A DNA stretch of 11,813 nucleotides, from assembly GCF_943913055.1 (NCBI RefSeq), contig NZ_CALTWS010000071.1, positions 1 to 11,813 of the forward strand. Direction: 5' to 3'. Positions 6,304 to 11,813 of the stretch are shown one piece after another. This DNA is from an uncultured Brevundimonas sp. (lineage in GTDB: Bacteria; Pseudomonadota; Alphaproteobacteria; Caulobacterales; Caulobacteraceae). A model generated the notes under the pieces. That model saw only the letters and a program-made list of their open reading frames with translations, was not told the origin of the DNA and ran no database searches. The translations under genes were made by a program, and so were the position numbers. The stretch's first letter is position 1. Each line of letters starts with the position of its first letter.

Positions 6304-7034
6304 GCGGACTGCATCCGACGCCCGTCTGGTCCGATCCAGCGCCCCAGGATCGTCAGGGCGGCGACCAGATAGACGGCGGCAGCGGGGGCCCACATGATGA
6401 GGCCCGCCAGCTGCTGGTCCTCCAGCGGGCTTAGAGCCCAGACCGTGGTGGTCAAGAGGTGGGGCGCATAGATGGCGGTCGGCATGAAAACCAAGAGAGC
6501 ACCCAGCAGGCCCGTCTGGATCATGGTGATGAGCAGTCCAACGACCGCCGCCGGGCCGGAGGACACCCGAACCGACATCCAGAACACCGTAGCCGTGCCC
6601 AGCAGGCTCAGCTGCATGACCCAGTAGGCGGCATCGTTCGAGAGGGCGAGGGCATAGGCGGCAGGGGTGTGCCAGGCCCAGAACAGGACAGCGAAGCCGA
6701 ACACCCCGATCAGCCGCGCGGCACCAAGCCAGCGGCGCAGGCGCGGAAGAGCGCAGGCCAGGAGGGGGGCGGCAATGGCGACGAGCAGGACGTGGTGGAG
6801 CGTCCGGGCCGTGAACAGGGCCGAACTGAGGGCGCACAGTGGCGACACGAAACCCACGATGAGCGTAGCCACAGCCGCAAGCGCGAGGCTACGGCCGCGC
6901 GGATCCTTACGTGTCGCCCAGACCAGACCGGCCGCGATGGCGGCAAGTGCTACCAAGAGGGCAGGATCGAAATTCCACCGCGTCCAGAGATCGGACGGGA
7001 GCGCGCCCGGGCCGCAGTAAGGTTGCCAGATCAT
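6300..7034 (-). CDS. ctaG: CtaG-type cytochrome c oxidase assembly protein (caa3_CtaG family)
   Basis: 244-residue membrane protein beginning MIWQPYCGPGALPSDLWTRW, the usual N-terminus of this family, with about seven hydrophobic segments. Family-like motifs are SPLCALSSALFTARTLHHV (64-82, with H80/H81), FWAWHTPAAY (H122) and EDQQLAGLIMW (205-215). The family is needed for assembly of active caa3 oxidase, probably in copper delivery to CuB, and is distinct from the Cox11-type CtaG. The ATG is 27 bases after the dehydrogenase stop, and the stop overlaps the cytochrome b561 start (GTGA). Its presence supports that the oxidase genes nearby make a functional enzyme. No Sco or heme a synthase gene lies within the window. 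Confidence 0.95.
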   Translation of the reverse strand: MIWQPYCGPGALPSDLWTRWNFDPALLVALAAIAAGLVWATRKDPRGRSLALAAVATLIVGFVSPLCALSSALFTARTLHHVLLVAIAAPLLACALPRLRRWLGAARLIGVFGFAVLFWAWHTPAAYALALSNDAAYWVMQLSLLGTATVFWMSVRVSSGPAAVVGLLITMIQTGLLGALLVFMPTAIYAPHLLTTTVWALSPLEDQQLAGLIMWAPAAAVYLVAALTILGRWIGPDGRRMQSA

Positions 7035-7061
7035 CGCGTGGTATCTGCCACCGACTGCAGC

Positions 7062-8402
7062 CTATCGTGCCACTGGTGTCGGGGTCGCGGCCGGCGACGA
7101 CGGCTGCGACGAGGCTGTGGGTGCGATCCGCCAGACCGTGTTGGACAGGTCGTCGGCGACGAGCAGGATCCGGCGACCGGCATCGAAGGTCACGCCGACC
7201 GGCCGGCCCCGCGCCTGACCGTCGTCGGTCAGGAAGCCGGTGGCGAAGTCGACGGGCTGGCCGGATGGACGCCCGTTGACGAAGGGCACCCAGGTCACCT
7301 TGTAGCCGCTGAGATCCTGCCGGTTCCAGCTGCCATGTTCGCCGATGAAGGCACCCTGCGAGAACGCGCCGCCGAAGCCGCCGTCGATCGCGAAGGACAG
7401 ACCAAGGGCGGCGACGTGCGATCCGAGCGCATAGTCGGGCAGGATGGCTGTCGCGGCGAGTTCAGGATTGGCGGGCCGAACGCGCGGGTCCACCTTGCCC
7501 CAGTAGGTATAGGGCCAGCCGTAGAAGGCCCCCTCGCGGACCGAGGTCAGGTAGTCGGGAGAGGCCTGCGGGCCGATCTCGTCACGCTCGTTGACCACGG
7601 CCCAAAGGGCGGCGGTCGTCGGTTCGATGGCCAGGGCAGTGGGGTTGCGGATGCCGCGTGCCACCGTGCGGCGAGCGCCGGTGGTTCGGTCGATCGCCCA
7701 GACGACGGCCCGCTCTTCTTCGACCGCCATGCCGCGCTCGCCGACGTTGGAGTTGGAGCCGATCCCGACATAGAGAGTCTGGCCGTCCGCGCTGGCCGTC
7801 AGCGACTTGGTCCAGTGGTGGTTGATGGCCGACGGCAGTTTGGTGACCTCGGTCGGCGCGGCGGTGATCCGCGTCTGTCCGTCCTGATAGGGGAAGCTGA
7901 TCAGGGCATCCTGGTTGGCCACGTACAGCGTGCCCTGGACGAAGGCGAGGCCATAGGGCGCATCGAGGTTTTCGATAAAGACGCTGCGCACCTCGGCACG
8001 ACCGTCGCCGTCTGCATCGCGCAGCAGCGTGATGCGGTTGCCGCTCTCGACCTTGGTATTACCCTGTTTCTTGATGATCCCGGCGATCACATCCTTAGGC
8101 CGCAGGGGCGGGGCGTTACCGCCGCGGCCTTCGGCAACGAGAATGTCGCCATTGGGCAGGACGAGCATCTGGCGCGGTATCTGGAGATCCGTGGCCATGG
8201 CGGTGACGGTAAAACCGGCGGGGACGGTCGGCACCTGATCGCCCCAGCCTGTCGGCTGGGCGATCTTCATGGACGGCACGAGACCCTCATCGATCGGCGG
8301 AATATCGGGTTGAGGGCCCGTCTGGTTCAGGCCGGGATCGCTGCGCCCGCAGGCGGACAGGACGAGAAGCAGGGCGGTCGCGCCCATCAGGGAACGGATC
8401 AT
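7062..8402 (-). CDS. PQQ-type sugar (L-sorbosone) dehydrogenase family lipoprotein
   Basis: 446-residue predicted six-bladed beta-propeller of the soluble glucose/L-sorbosone dehydrogenase family, which oxidise aldoses or related substrates with PQQ in the periplasm. The N-terminus is a lipoprotein signal with lipobox LSAC (C18) and a Pro-rich linker. Family-like sites are INHHWTKSL (H195/H196, catalytic His region), GIRNPTAL (R252-N253, PQQ-contact Arg-Asn), NERDEIG (271-277), FYGWPY (293-298), GEHGSWNR (354-361) and VADDLSNTVWRI (415-426). DADGDG (129-134) could bind calcium. A Pro/Ser/Thr tail ends the protein. The start forms an ATGA overlap with the DUF2231 gene. Substrate and true cofactor cannot be read from sequence; no PQQ synthesis genes are in the window. 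The context with cytochromes suggests its electrons reach the caa3 oxidase, by inference. Confidence 0.9.
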   Translation of the reverse strand: MIRSLMGATALLLVLSACGRSDPGLNQTGPQPDIPPIDEGLVPSMKIAQPTGWGDQVPTVPAGFTVTAMATDLQIPRQMLVLPNGDILVAEGRGGNAPPLRPKDVIAGIIKKQGNTKVESGNRITLLRDADGDGRAEVRSVFIENLDAPYGLAFVQGTLYVANQDALISFPYQDGQTRITAAPTEVTKLPSAINHHWTKSLTASADGQTLYVGIGSNSNVGERGMAVEEERAVVWAIDRTTGARRTVARGIRNPTALAIEPTTAALWAVVNERDEIGPQASPDYLTSVREGAFYGWPYTYWGKVDPRVRPANPELAATAILPDYALGSHVAALGLSFAIDGGFGGAFSQGAFIGEHGSWNRQDLSGYKVTWVPFVNGRPSGQPVDFATGFLTDDGQARGRPVGVTFDAGRRILLVADDLSNTVWRIAPTASSQPSSPAATPTPVAR

Positions 8403-8836
8403 CGTGCGACCTCACGGCTGAGAAGACGGGTATGGGCGATCATGCCTGCGGTAAGGGCCAGAACAACGGTGACGATCGAGAGGAGCAGGCCGAAAGTCCC
8501 GACCGAACTCCAGCCGTCCCGGCTGTGCTGGAAAGCGTTGATCAGGCCGACGACGCACATGAGGGCGACAACCCCGGCATAGACCAGACGGCGGAGCCGT
8601 TCCGGACTGGACAGGCCGATGAAAAGCGAGACCAGGGCCCAGAGCAGGACCAGCCCACCGAACACCAGGCCGCCTGCATTGAGCCAAGCCGAGAAGTTGG
8701 TCCACTGGATCTCTTCGGTGTGCAGATAGGCGATGTCCGTCACTAGGTTGGCGGTGAACAAGGCGATCGGGAAGCCCAGTAGAATGGCATGAAGGGGATG
8801 GGTCCCTGACCGGGCATACAAGGCATCTGCCGTCAT
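8399..8836 (-). CDS. DUF2231 family membrane protein
   Basis: 145-residue four-helix membrane protein. The start at 8836 is chosen over an upstream in-frame ATG because AGGAG (complement of 8843-8847) lies six bases before it and the family N-terminus begins shortly after. The conserved signature THPLHAILLGFPIALFTANL is at residues 12-31 (H13, H16); helices lie at about 16-38, 52-74, 84-102 and 113-134. Further histidines H39, H104 and H135 lie near helix ends, so heme or metal binding is possible but unproven. The family has no established function. It is the first gene of the operon with the sugar dehydrogenase (ATGA overlap), suggesting a membrane partner for it. Confidence 0.88.
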   Translation of the reverse strand: MTADALYARSGTHPLHAILLGFPIALFTANLVTDIAYLHTEEIQWTNFSAWLNAGGLVFGGLVLLWALVSLFIGLSSPERLRRLVYAGVVALMCVVGLINAFQHSRDGWSSVGTFGLLLSIVTVVLALTAGMIAHTRLLSREVAR

Positions 8837-8889
8837 CGATATCTCCTGCTGCGGTGGTCCGGTGTCTCTCGCCGGGCCCCTCACCGGAT

Positions 8890-8910
8890 TGCCAACACTT
8901 CAGCTTGGCA
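8890..8910. promoter_or_regulatory. Inverted repeat TGCCAA-N9-TTGGCA, candidate operator
   Basis: Perfect six-base arms at 8890-8895 and 8905-8910 in the divergent intergenic region. The dyad lies between the proposed -35 and -10 elements on the minus strand, a usual place for a repressor site. No regulator gene is adjacent. Confidence 0.35.
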
Positions 8911-8919
8911 TTGGTTTCC
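8894..8919 (-). promoter_or_regulatory. Possible ECF-sigma type promoter of the DUF2231/dehydrogenase operon
   Basis: On the minus strand GGAAAC (8919-8914), 16 bases, then TGTT (8897-8894), with a leader of about 57 bases to the ATG at 8836. It resembles the box before the diheme cytochrome gene (GGAAC, 16 bases, TGTT). Confidence 0.25.
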
Positions 8920-8943
8920 AGGCCTCGCTGGCCGGCGAGGCCT
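8920..8943. repeat. GC-rich hairpin in the divergent intergenic region
   Basis: AGGCCTCGC (8920-8928) and GCGAGGCCT (8935-8943) form a perfect nine-base stem with loop TGGCCG. No T-run follows on either strand, and both flanking genes point away from it, so it is not a typical terminator. It could be a protein-binding dyad or a structured upstream element. Confidence 0.6.
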
Positions 8944-9000
8944 CACTTCTCGTGGGGGTAGGCGGGATGAACCGGATCGCGGGCTGCGTATTTGAGAGGC

Positions 9001-9468
9001 ATGAAATACCCTGACCTGCTTCCCTCCCTGCTGATCGGTGCCGTGGCCAGCGCACGCTCGATGTCTCCCATGGCCGCACTGGCGGGCGCGCACCTTGCAG
9101 GTCGTGCCACGCCCGGAAGTCTGCTTCTTCTGAAGCAGCCTCTGCTCACGGCGGGGGCCTTGATGATGGGCGTCGGAGAGCTGTTCGGCGACAAGATGAG
9201 GACCGCACCGGACCGGACCGTCGCCCTGGGCCTGCTGGCGCGTGTCGTGAGTGCGGGCATAGCCGGGGCAGCGCTGGCCCCTAAGGGACGCGAACAGCTC
9301 GGCGGTGCCATCGCCGTAGCGACCGCCGTGCCCCTCGCTTATCTCACGCTGGCTGGGCGCAAACAGGCCATGACGCGGATGGGCCAGACGCAGAGTGGTG
9401 TGCTGGAAGATGTAATTGTCGTTAGCAGTGCTATGGCCGTCGTCTTTTGGGTATCGCGTAGAAGTTAG
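9001..9468 (+). CDS. DUF4126 family membrane protein
   Basis: 155-residue hydrophobic protein beginning MKYPDLLPSLLIGAVASARS, divergent from the DUF2231 operon. The family-like core is GELFGDKMRTAPDRTVALG (59-77), the G-E-x-x-x-D-K-x-x-x-x-P-x-R-T pattern, followed by LLARVVSAGIAGAAL. The C-terminal part has LEDVIVVSSAMAVV. Four or five membrane segments are likely. The start is set at the ATG at 9001; GAGAGG lies only one base before it, and an in-frame TTG at 8994 (bases 8992-8994) could be used instead, adding three residues. DUF4126 has no known biochemical role. The pairing with the respiratory module is positional only, as it is transcribed away from it. Confidence 0.85.
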   Translation: MKYPDLLPSLLIGAVASARSMSPMAALAGAHLAGRATPGSLLLLKQPLLTAGALMMGVGELFGDKMRTAPDRTVALGLLARVVSAGIAGAALAPKGREQLGGAIAVATAVPLAYLTLAGRKQAMTRMGQTQSGVLEDVIVVSSAMAVVFWVSRRS

Positions 9469-9616
9469 CTACGGTCAGGTCTGGATCGGACGACCAATAT
9501 CCGCCAGCTACATGTCTCGGCGAGGAGGGGCGAGCATTCGAACCAGTGAAGCCGTTTTACAGAACTGTGGAGAGTCAAGACGAGGGCCAGCGTCAGGTTT
9601 TTGCGCTGAAGCTAGA

Positions 9617-9640
9617 GTCCGCTTTCGACCCAAAGCGGAC
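9617..9640 (+). repeat. Dispersed palindromic repeat, copy 1
   Basis: GTCCGCTTT (9617-9625) and AAAGCGGAC (9632-9640) form perfect nine-base arms around the loop CGACCC. A TGCGTCC flank follows that is partly shared with copy 3. This is the best-paired of the three copies. Confidence 0.8.
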
Positions 9641-9694
9641 GTTGCGTCCAGTCTGAAGCAATATAGGCCGAGGTGACTGTTGGAGGGCGCTATC

Positions 9695-9781
9695 TTGGAA
9701 ACGTTCAGCGTTTGGCACTGGGGTATCGTTGCAGTTGTTGGTTTCCTGTATCTCGGGTTGGGATCTCTCGTTGCCGAATAG
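9695..9781 (+). CDS. Possible 28-residue single-span membrane peptide (TTG start)
   Basis: TTG at 9695 opens 28 codons ending in TAG at 9779-9781. GGAGG (9682-9686) lies eight bases before it, one of the better ribosome binding sites in the window. The peptide contains FSVWHWGIVAVVGFLYLG. Its first part resembles the F-S-x-W-H-W-x-I-V N-terminal anchor seen in TatA-like and many small alphaproteobacterial membrane proteins; the rest is one hydrophobic span ending VAE. No recognisable continuation follows the stop. It could be a genuine microprotein or the remnant of a longer membrane protein cut by the stop codon. No homology search was possible. Confidence 0.4.
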   Translation: METFSVWHWGIVAVVGFLYLGLGSLVAE

Positions 9782-9919
9782 TGGGTCGCCTCGGCTTTTC
9801 GCGATTGTGAGCTGTCGTGGCGCTAATTCCCTAAGTAAACGTAGGGGGTCTCTGCGTCTTGGCTTTCGAGAAGTGGCCGCTTGAACAGTCAAAGTCCAGT
9901 TCAGACACATAAGCGACAA

Positions 9920-9940
9920 TCCGCTTTCGACCATTGCGGA
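9920..9940 (+). repeat. Dispersed palindromic repeat, copy 2
   Basis: TCCGC (9920-9924) and GCGGA (9936-9940) around a TTTCGACCATT centre, with ACTG following as in copy 3. Degenerate compared with copy 1: one outer base pair is broken (A9919/C9941) and the loop is one base shorter. Confidence 0.7.
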
Positions 9941-10046
9941 CACTGGCCCGGTGACCGCGACGGGGGGCCTAACGTATAGCCCCGGTTGTCATACAATTCC
10001 GTCCGAAGCAGCATGTTAAAGTAGAAAAGCGATTGAGGGCGCGGCG

Positions 10047-10511
10047 ATGCATTCACGTAGGCAAGCGTTGATAGGCATAGCTGGCGGGATTTTGACTTCG
10101 GCTACAGCGACGTTCTCGGGAACGAGCAGGGCCTACGCCTGCTCTTATGCCCGCTACCCGACCCCTCTTGAGCGGCAGCGCGCGTTCTGGAGCACGTCTA
10201 GAACCGTGTTCCTAGCCCGGATCGACCGCTTGCGTCCGTTTAGCACGGCCGAACAGCCGCATGGTCGCCGCGGAGTCTTGGTGCCCCTCGAAGTCCTGAA
10301 GGGTACGGGGCCTATCCCTTGGGTTTCGCTATCCACTCGGCGTGTCACAACGAGTTGCGACAGCCAACCACCCGCGCTTCAACGATGGTCGACCAATGGC
10401 GAACTATTCGTCGTGTTCTCCCGTGATCGTGGGAGAAATGTCTCCAGCGAAGTTCGCATGGTTCGGCGCATAAACGTTGTAGAGCCAAGGGTGCTGGCCC
10501 GTTTGCGATAA
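10047..10511 (+). CDS. Secreted hypothetical protein, possibly NTR/TIMP-like
   Basis: 154 residues with a signal peptide: SRRQALIG at 3-10 (Tat-like twin arginine, weak match), a hydrophobic core to residue 23 and a likely cleavage AYA/C (29-31). The mature protein would begin with C32. After it come TVFLARIDRLRP (53-64), VLVPLEVLKGTGP (77-89), TSCDSQPP (102-109) and GELFVVFSRD (118-127). The order is an N-terminal Cys, a VF-x-A/G strand, a V-x-x-E-V-x-KG strand, a central T-S-C, then G-E-x-x-V-F. This is the pattern of bacterial NTR/TIMP-like secreted domains, with C32-C104 as a plausible disulfide. The assignment is by eye and tentative; the function is unknown. GAGGG lies eight bases upstream of the ATG. 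It is flanked by repeat copies 2 and 3. Confidence 0.75.
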   Translation: MHSRRQALIGIAGGILTSATATFSGTSRAYACSYARYPTPLERQRAFWSTSRTVFLARIDRLRPFSTAEQPHGRRGVLVPLEVLKGTGPIPWVSLSTRRVTTSCDSQPPALQRWSTNGELFVVFSRDRGRNVSSEVRMVRRINVVEPRVLARLR

Positions 10512-10523
10512 GACTACGTGAGC

Positions 10524-10547
10524 GTCCGCTATCGACCCATTGCGGAC
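10524..10547 (+). repeat. Dispersed palindromic repeat, copy 3
   Basis: GTCCGC (10524-10529) and GCGGAC (10542-10547) around TATCGACCCATT, followed by ACTGCGTCC. It sits in the 95-bp gap between two convergent genes, where a hairpin could act on transcript ends of both, although no T-run is present. Confidence 0.8.
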
Positions 10548-10606
10548 ACTGCGTCCCGATCCATCCGTCGGTACCAATCCGCAGCCGGAGACTATCCCCA
10601 GTAGAT

Positions 10607-11212
10607 TTATGAGGCAGCCGATTCTCCTAGCCCAGAAGCACGATGCGCACGAGCCGCACGGCGGAACAGAGTGGCGGACGCTAACCAAATCAGGGCGAAT
10701 ATGATGCTGAGCACTATCACCGGCCGCGGCCAGTTTTCGGAGCCCACACCCCATCCTCGCAAGACTGCAACGATGCCGATAATGATCTGGATCACGGCGG
10801 CGGAGAACATGGACAGGGACAGGCCGTCTGCTCGGAACCGGCTGACCACCCCGCCGACGAAGGCGGCGAGGATCACGCCGAGATAGAGGAGGTTTGCAGG
10901 ATGATCCTCTGACCCGATGATGCCTACGGCACCGTTGATCCACAGCAGGAGCACCGAGGCGAGGACCGCGAGGCCAGCACCGATCCGATACGACCAAAGA
11001 TCCGAGGAGCGCACCGCTAGTTCCGCGATCAAGCCCGCACCGATCAGGACAAGTCCAGCGAAGAGAAAGTCGGACGTCGTCCACTGGACCTCCGCAGTGA
11101 ACCGCATGGCAATGGCGGGGGTGATCAGCAGGCCCGCGACAAGTGTCCAGCCGATCAAGCGTAAGGTCGAGGTCAGTCGGTCGTTAGGGTTGGCTGCCAT
11201 TTTGTTCGTCAT
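10607..11212 (-). CDS. Conserved-looking hypothetical membrane protein, six helices
   Basis: 201 residues with about six membrane segments (18-36, 46-66, 76-98, 106-124, 132-151, 163-184) and short loops. The loop between helices 3 and 4 reads GIIGSEDHPANLLY, an unusually polar, conserved-looking motif. I recall similar proteins as uncharacterised alphaproteobacterial membrane proteins, but cannot name a family. The ATG at 11212 is used; a second in-frame ATG four codons later is possible, and neither has a strong ribosome binding site. It is divergent from the winged-helix regulator gene with 89 bp between starts, so the regulator may control it (inference). It converges with the secreted protein gene. 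Confidence 0.8.
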   Translation of the reverse strand: MTNKMAANPNDRLTSTLRLIGWTLVAGLLITPAIAMRFTAEVQWTTSDFLFAGLVLIGAGLIAELAVRSSDLWSYRIGAGLAVLASVLLLWINGAVGIIGSEDHPANLLYLGVILAAFVGGVVSRFRADGLSLSMFSAAVIQIIIGIVAVLRGWGVGSENWPRPVIVLSIIFALIWLASATLFRRAARAHRASGLGESAAS

Positions 11213-11301
11213 TGCCTTTGTTTCCAGCTTGAGTGAGGCTTGGAAGGTGAAGGCACAGGCGATGAAAGTCCTGAGCGCCGCGTGAGGAAAACCTGAAAAA
11301 C

Positions 11302-11813
11302 GTGGCTAGCGTCTATCGTTTCGATCGTTTCGTTCTGGATGCTTCGGATCGCCGCCTGTCCGACGATGAGGGGGCTGTAGAGTTGTCAGGTCGGTATCTG
11401 GACGCTCTGGTTCTGCTGGTCGCTGAGGAGGGGAGACTAGTGACCAAGACGCGACTTTTGGACGAGGTCTGGAGAGGGGTTCCGGTCACCGACGAAGCGC
11501 TGACCCAGTGCGTACGGTCCTTGCGCAAGGCCCTCGGGGACGAGGCGGAAAGGCCTCGGTTTATCGAGACGGTGCCCCGCCATGGGTATCGCTTCATTGC
11601 ATCGGTGACGCCCGGTCATTCCAGAGACGCGAACAACGAGGCGGCGCGGGTTGAGCCACGCCGTCAAACCGGTCAAGGCAAGGCATTGCCGCGGTTCGTG
11701 GGTATGGGGCGGGCGGGACTCATCGGCGGCGGCGTGGCTGGACTCATCGGCGGGCTCGCCTACGGCTTCGCCGGGATCGCGGATGGCGGCGGGGGCGGCT
11801 CGCTGTCTGGGGT
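11302..11813 (+). CDS. OmpR/CadC-type winged-helix transcriptional regulator, 3' end cut by window
   Basis: 170 codons are visible from a GTG start with no stop before the window end. GTG is the only standard start after the in-frame TGA at 11272; GAGGA lies 13 bases before it, which is long. Residues 1-103 form a Trans_Reg_C winged-helix domain: YRFDRFVLD strand, LSGRYLDALVLLVAEEG, LLDEVWRGVPVTDEALTQC, recognition helix VRSLRKALGD, and wing RFIETVPRHGYRFIA. A basic linker leads to a Gly-rich hydrophobic segment (GLIGGGVAGLIGGLAYGFAG, 139-158), so this is likely a membrane-anchored, CadC-like one-component regulator with a sensory domain beyond the edge. A 14-base direct repeat (11716-11729, 11740-11753) encodes the two GLIGG units. 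There is no receiver domain. The likely target is the divergent membrane protein gene, by position only. Confidence 0.88.
   Translation, partial: MASVYRFDRFVLDASDRRLSDDEGAVELSGRYLDALVLLVAEEGRLVTKTRLLDEVWRGVPVTDEALTQCVRSLRKALGDEAERPRFIETVPRHGYRFIASVTPGHSRDANNEAARVEPRRQTGQGKALPRFVGMGRAGLIGGGVAGLIGGLAYGFAGIADGGGGGSLSG

Larger units (their letters stand above)
9469..10046. other. 578-bp region without a conventional gene; two dispersed palindromes and one possible micro-ORF
   Basis: This gap is lower in GC than the flanks (about half G+C by hand count in 9721-9780). It contains two copies of the GTCCGC/GCGGAC repeat (9617-9640, 9920-9940) and a 28-codon candidate ORF at 9695. Open frames across it on either strand give peptides without domain character; one on the minus strand takes its C-terminal residues from the repeat. 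No terminator with a T-run was seen after the DUF4126 gene. Confidence 0.7.

Noticed and set aside
6304..6837. A 178-residue N-terminal extension of the cytochrome b561 frame
   Set aside because: It is out of frame inside ctaG. The GTG at 6303 gives a GTGA overlap and a family-length protein.
6459..8582. A 707-codon plus-strand open frame
   Set aside because: It lies antisense to ctaG, the sugar dehydrogenase and DUF2231 genes. It has no domain character, is rich in Gly, Arg, His and Asp, and is the expected stop-poor shadow in high-GC DNA.
8920..8943. A rho-independent terminator
   Set aside because: The stem is strong but no T-run follows on either strand, and both neighbouring genes are transcribed away from it.
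9593..9943. A 116-codon minus-strand ORF
   Set aside because: Its residues near the C-terminus (RFGSKAD) come from the dispersed repeat, and the rest has no protein character. It is a typical repeat-derived false gene.
9617..10547. A CRISPR array
   Set aside because: Only three unequal copies are present, spaced about 300 and 600 bases apart, one on the far side of a gene. There are no regular spacers and no cas genes.

Overview
The window reads as a chromosomal segment of a high-GC alphaproteobacterium. The caa3-type oxidase cluster, the frequent ATGA/GTGA gene overlaps and the short GTCCGC/GCGGAC dispersed palindromes resemble Caulobacterales or Sphingomonadales genomes. The taxon is an inference from gene content; no rRNA or marker gene is present.

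Layout. Positions 1-73 form a perfect fold-back palindrome inside a PRC-barrel gene that runs off the left edge on the minus strand. From 692 to 8836 lies a respiratory module made of two minus-strand operons and one plus-strand gene. Operon 1, in transcription order, is a monoheme cytochrome c lipoprotein, oxidase subunit II with CuA and a fused heme c, a subunit I-III fusion, and a small membrane protein (4896 down to 692). A diheme cytochrome c lipoprotein (4992-5744, plus) diverges from it. Operon 2 is a DUF2231 membrane protein, a PQQ-type sugar/sorbosone dehydrogenase lipoprotein, a CtaG-type oxidase assembly protein and a cytochrome b561 (8836 down to 5593). Its last gene runs tail-to-tail into the diheme cytochrome gene with a 152-bp overlap. 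Genes inside the operons overlap by 4-8 bp or lie 2-27 bp apart, so they are probably co-transcribed and translationally coupled.

The module encodes a plausible membrane-tethered electron path: periplasmic dehydrogenase lipoprotein and/or cytochrome b561, then lipoprotein cytochromes c, then heme c and CuA of subunit II, then heme a/heme a3-CuB of subunit I and O2. CtaG serves CuB assembly. Subunit I has every metal ligand, but Gln occupies the position of the K-channel lysine. This is the most interesting protein-level observation.

To the right are a divergent DUF4126 membrane protein (9001-9468) and a lower-GC stretch (about 9470-10600). That stretch holds three same-orientation dispersed palindromes, a possible 28-residue membrane peptide and a secreted protein with an NTR/TIMP-like pattern. 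A conserved six-helix membrane protein (minus) and a divergent, truncated winged-helix regulator with a predicted membrane segment end the window. No tRNA, rRNA, CRISPR array, transposase or phage gene was seen.
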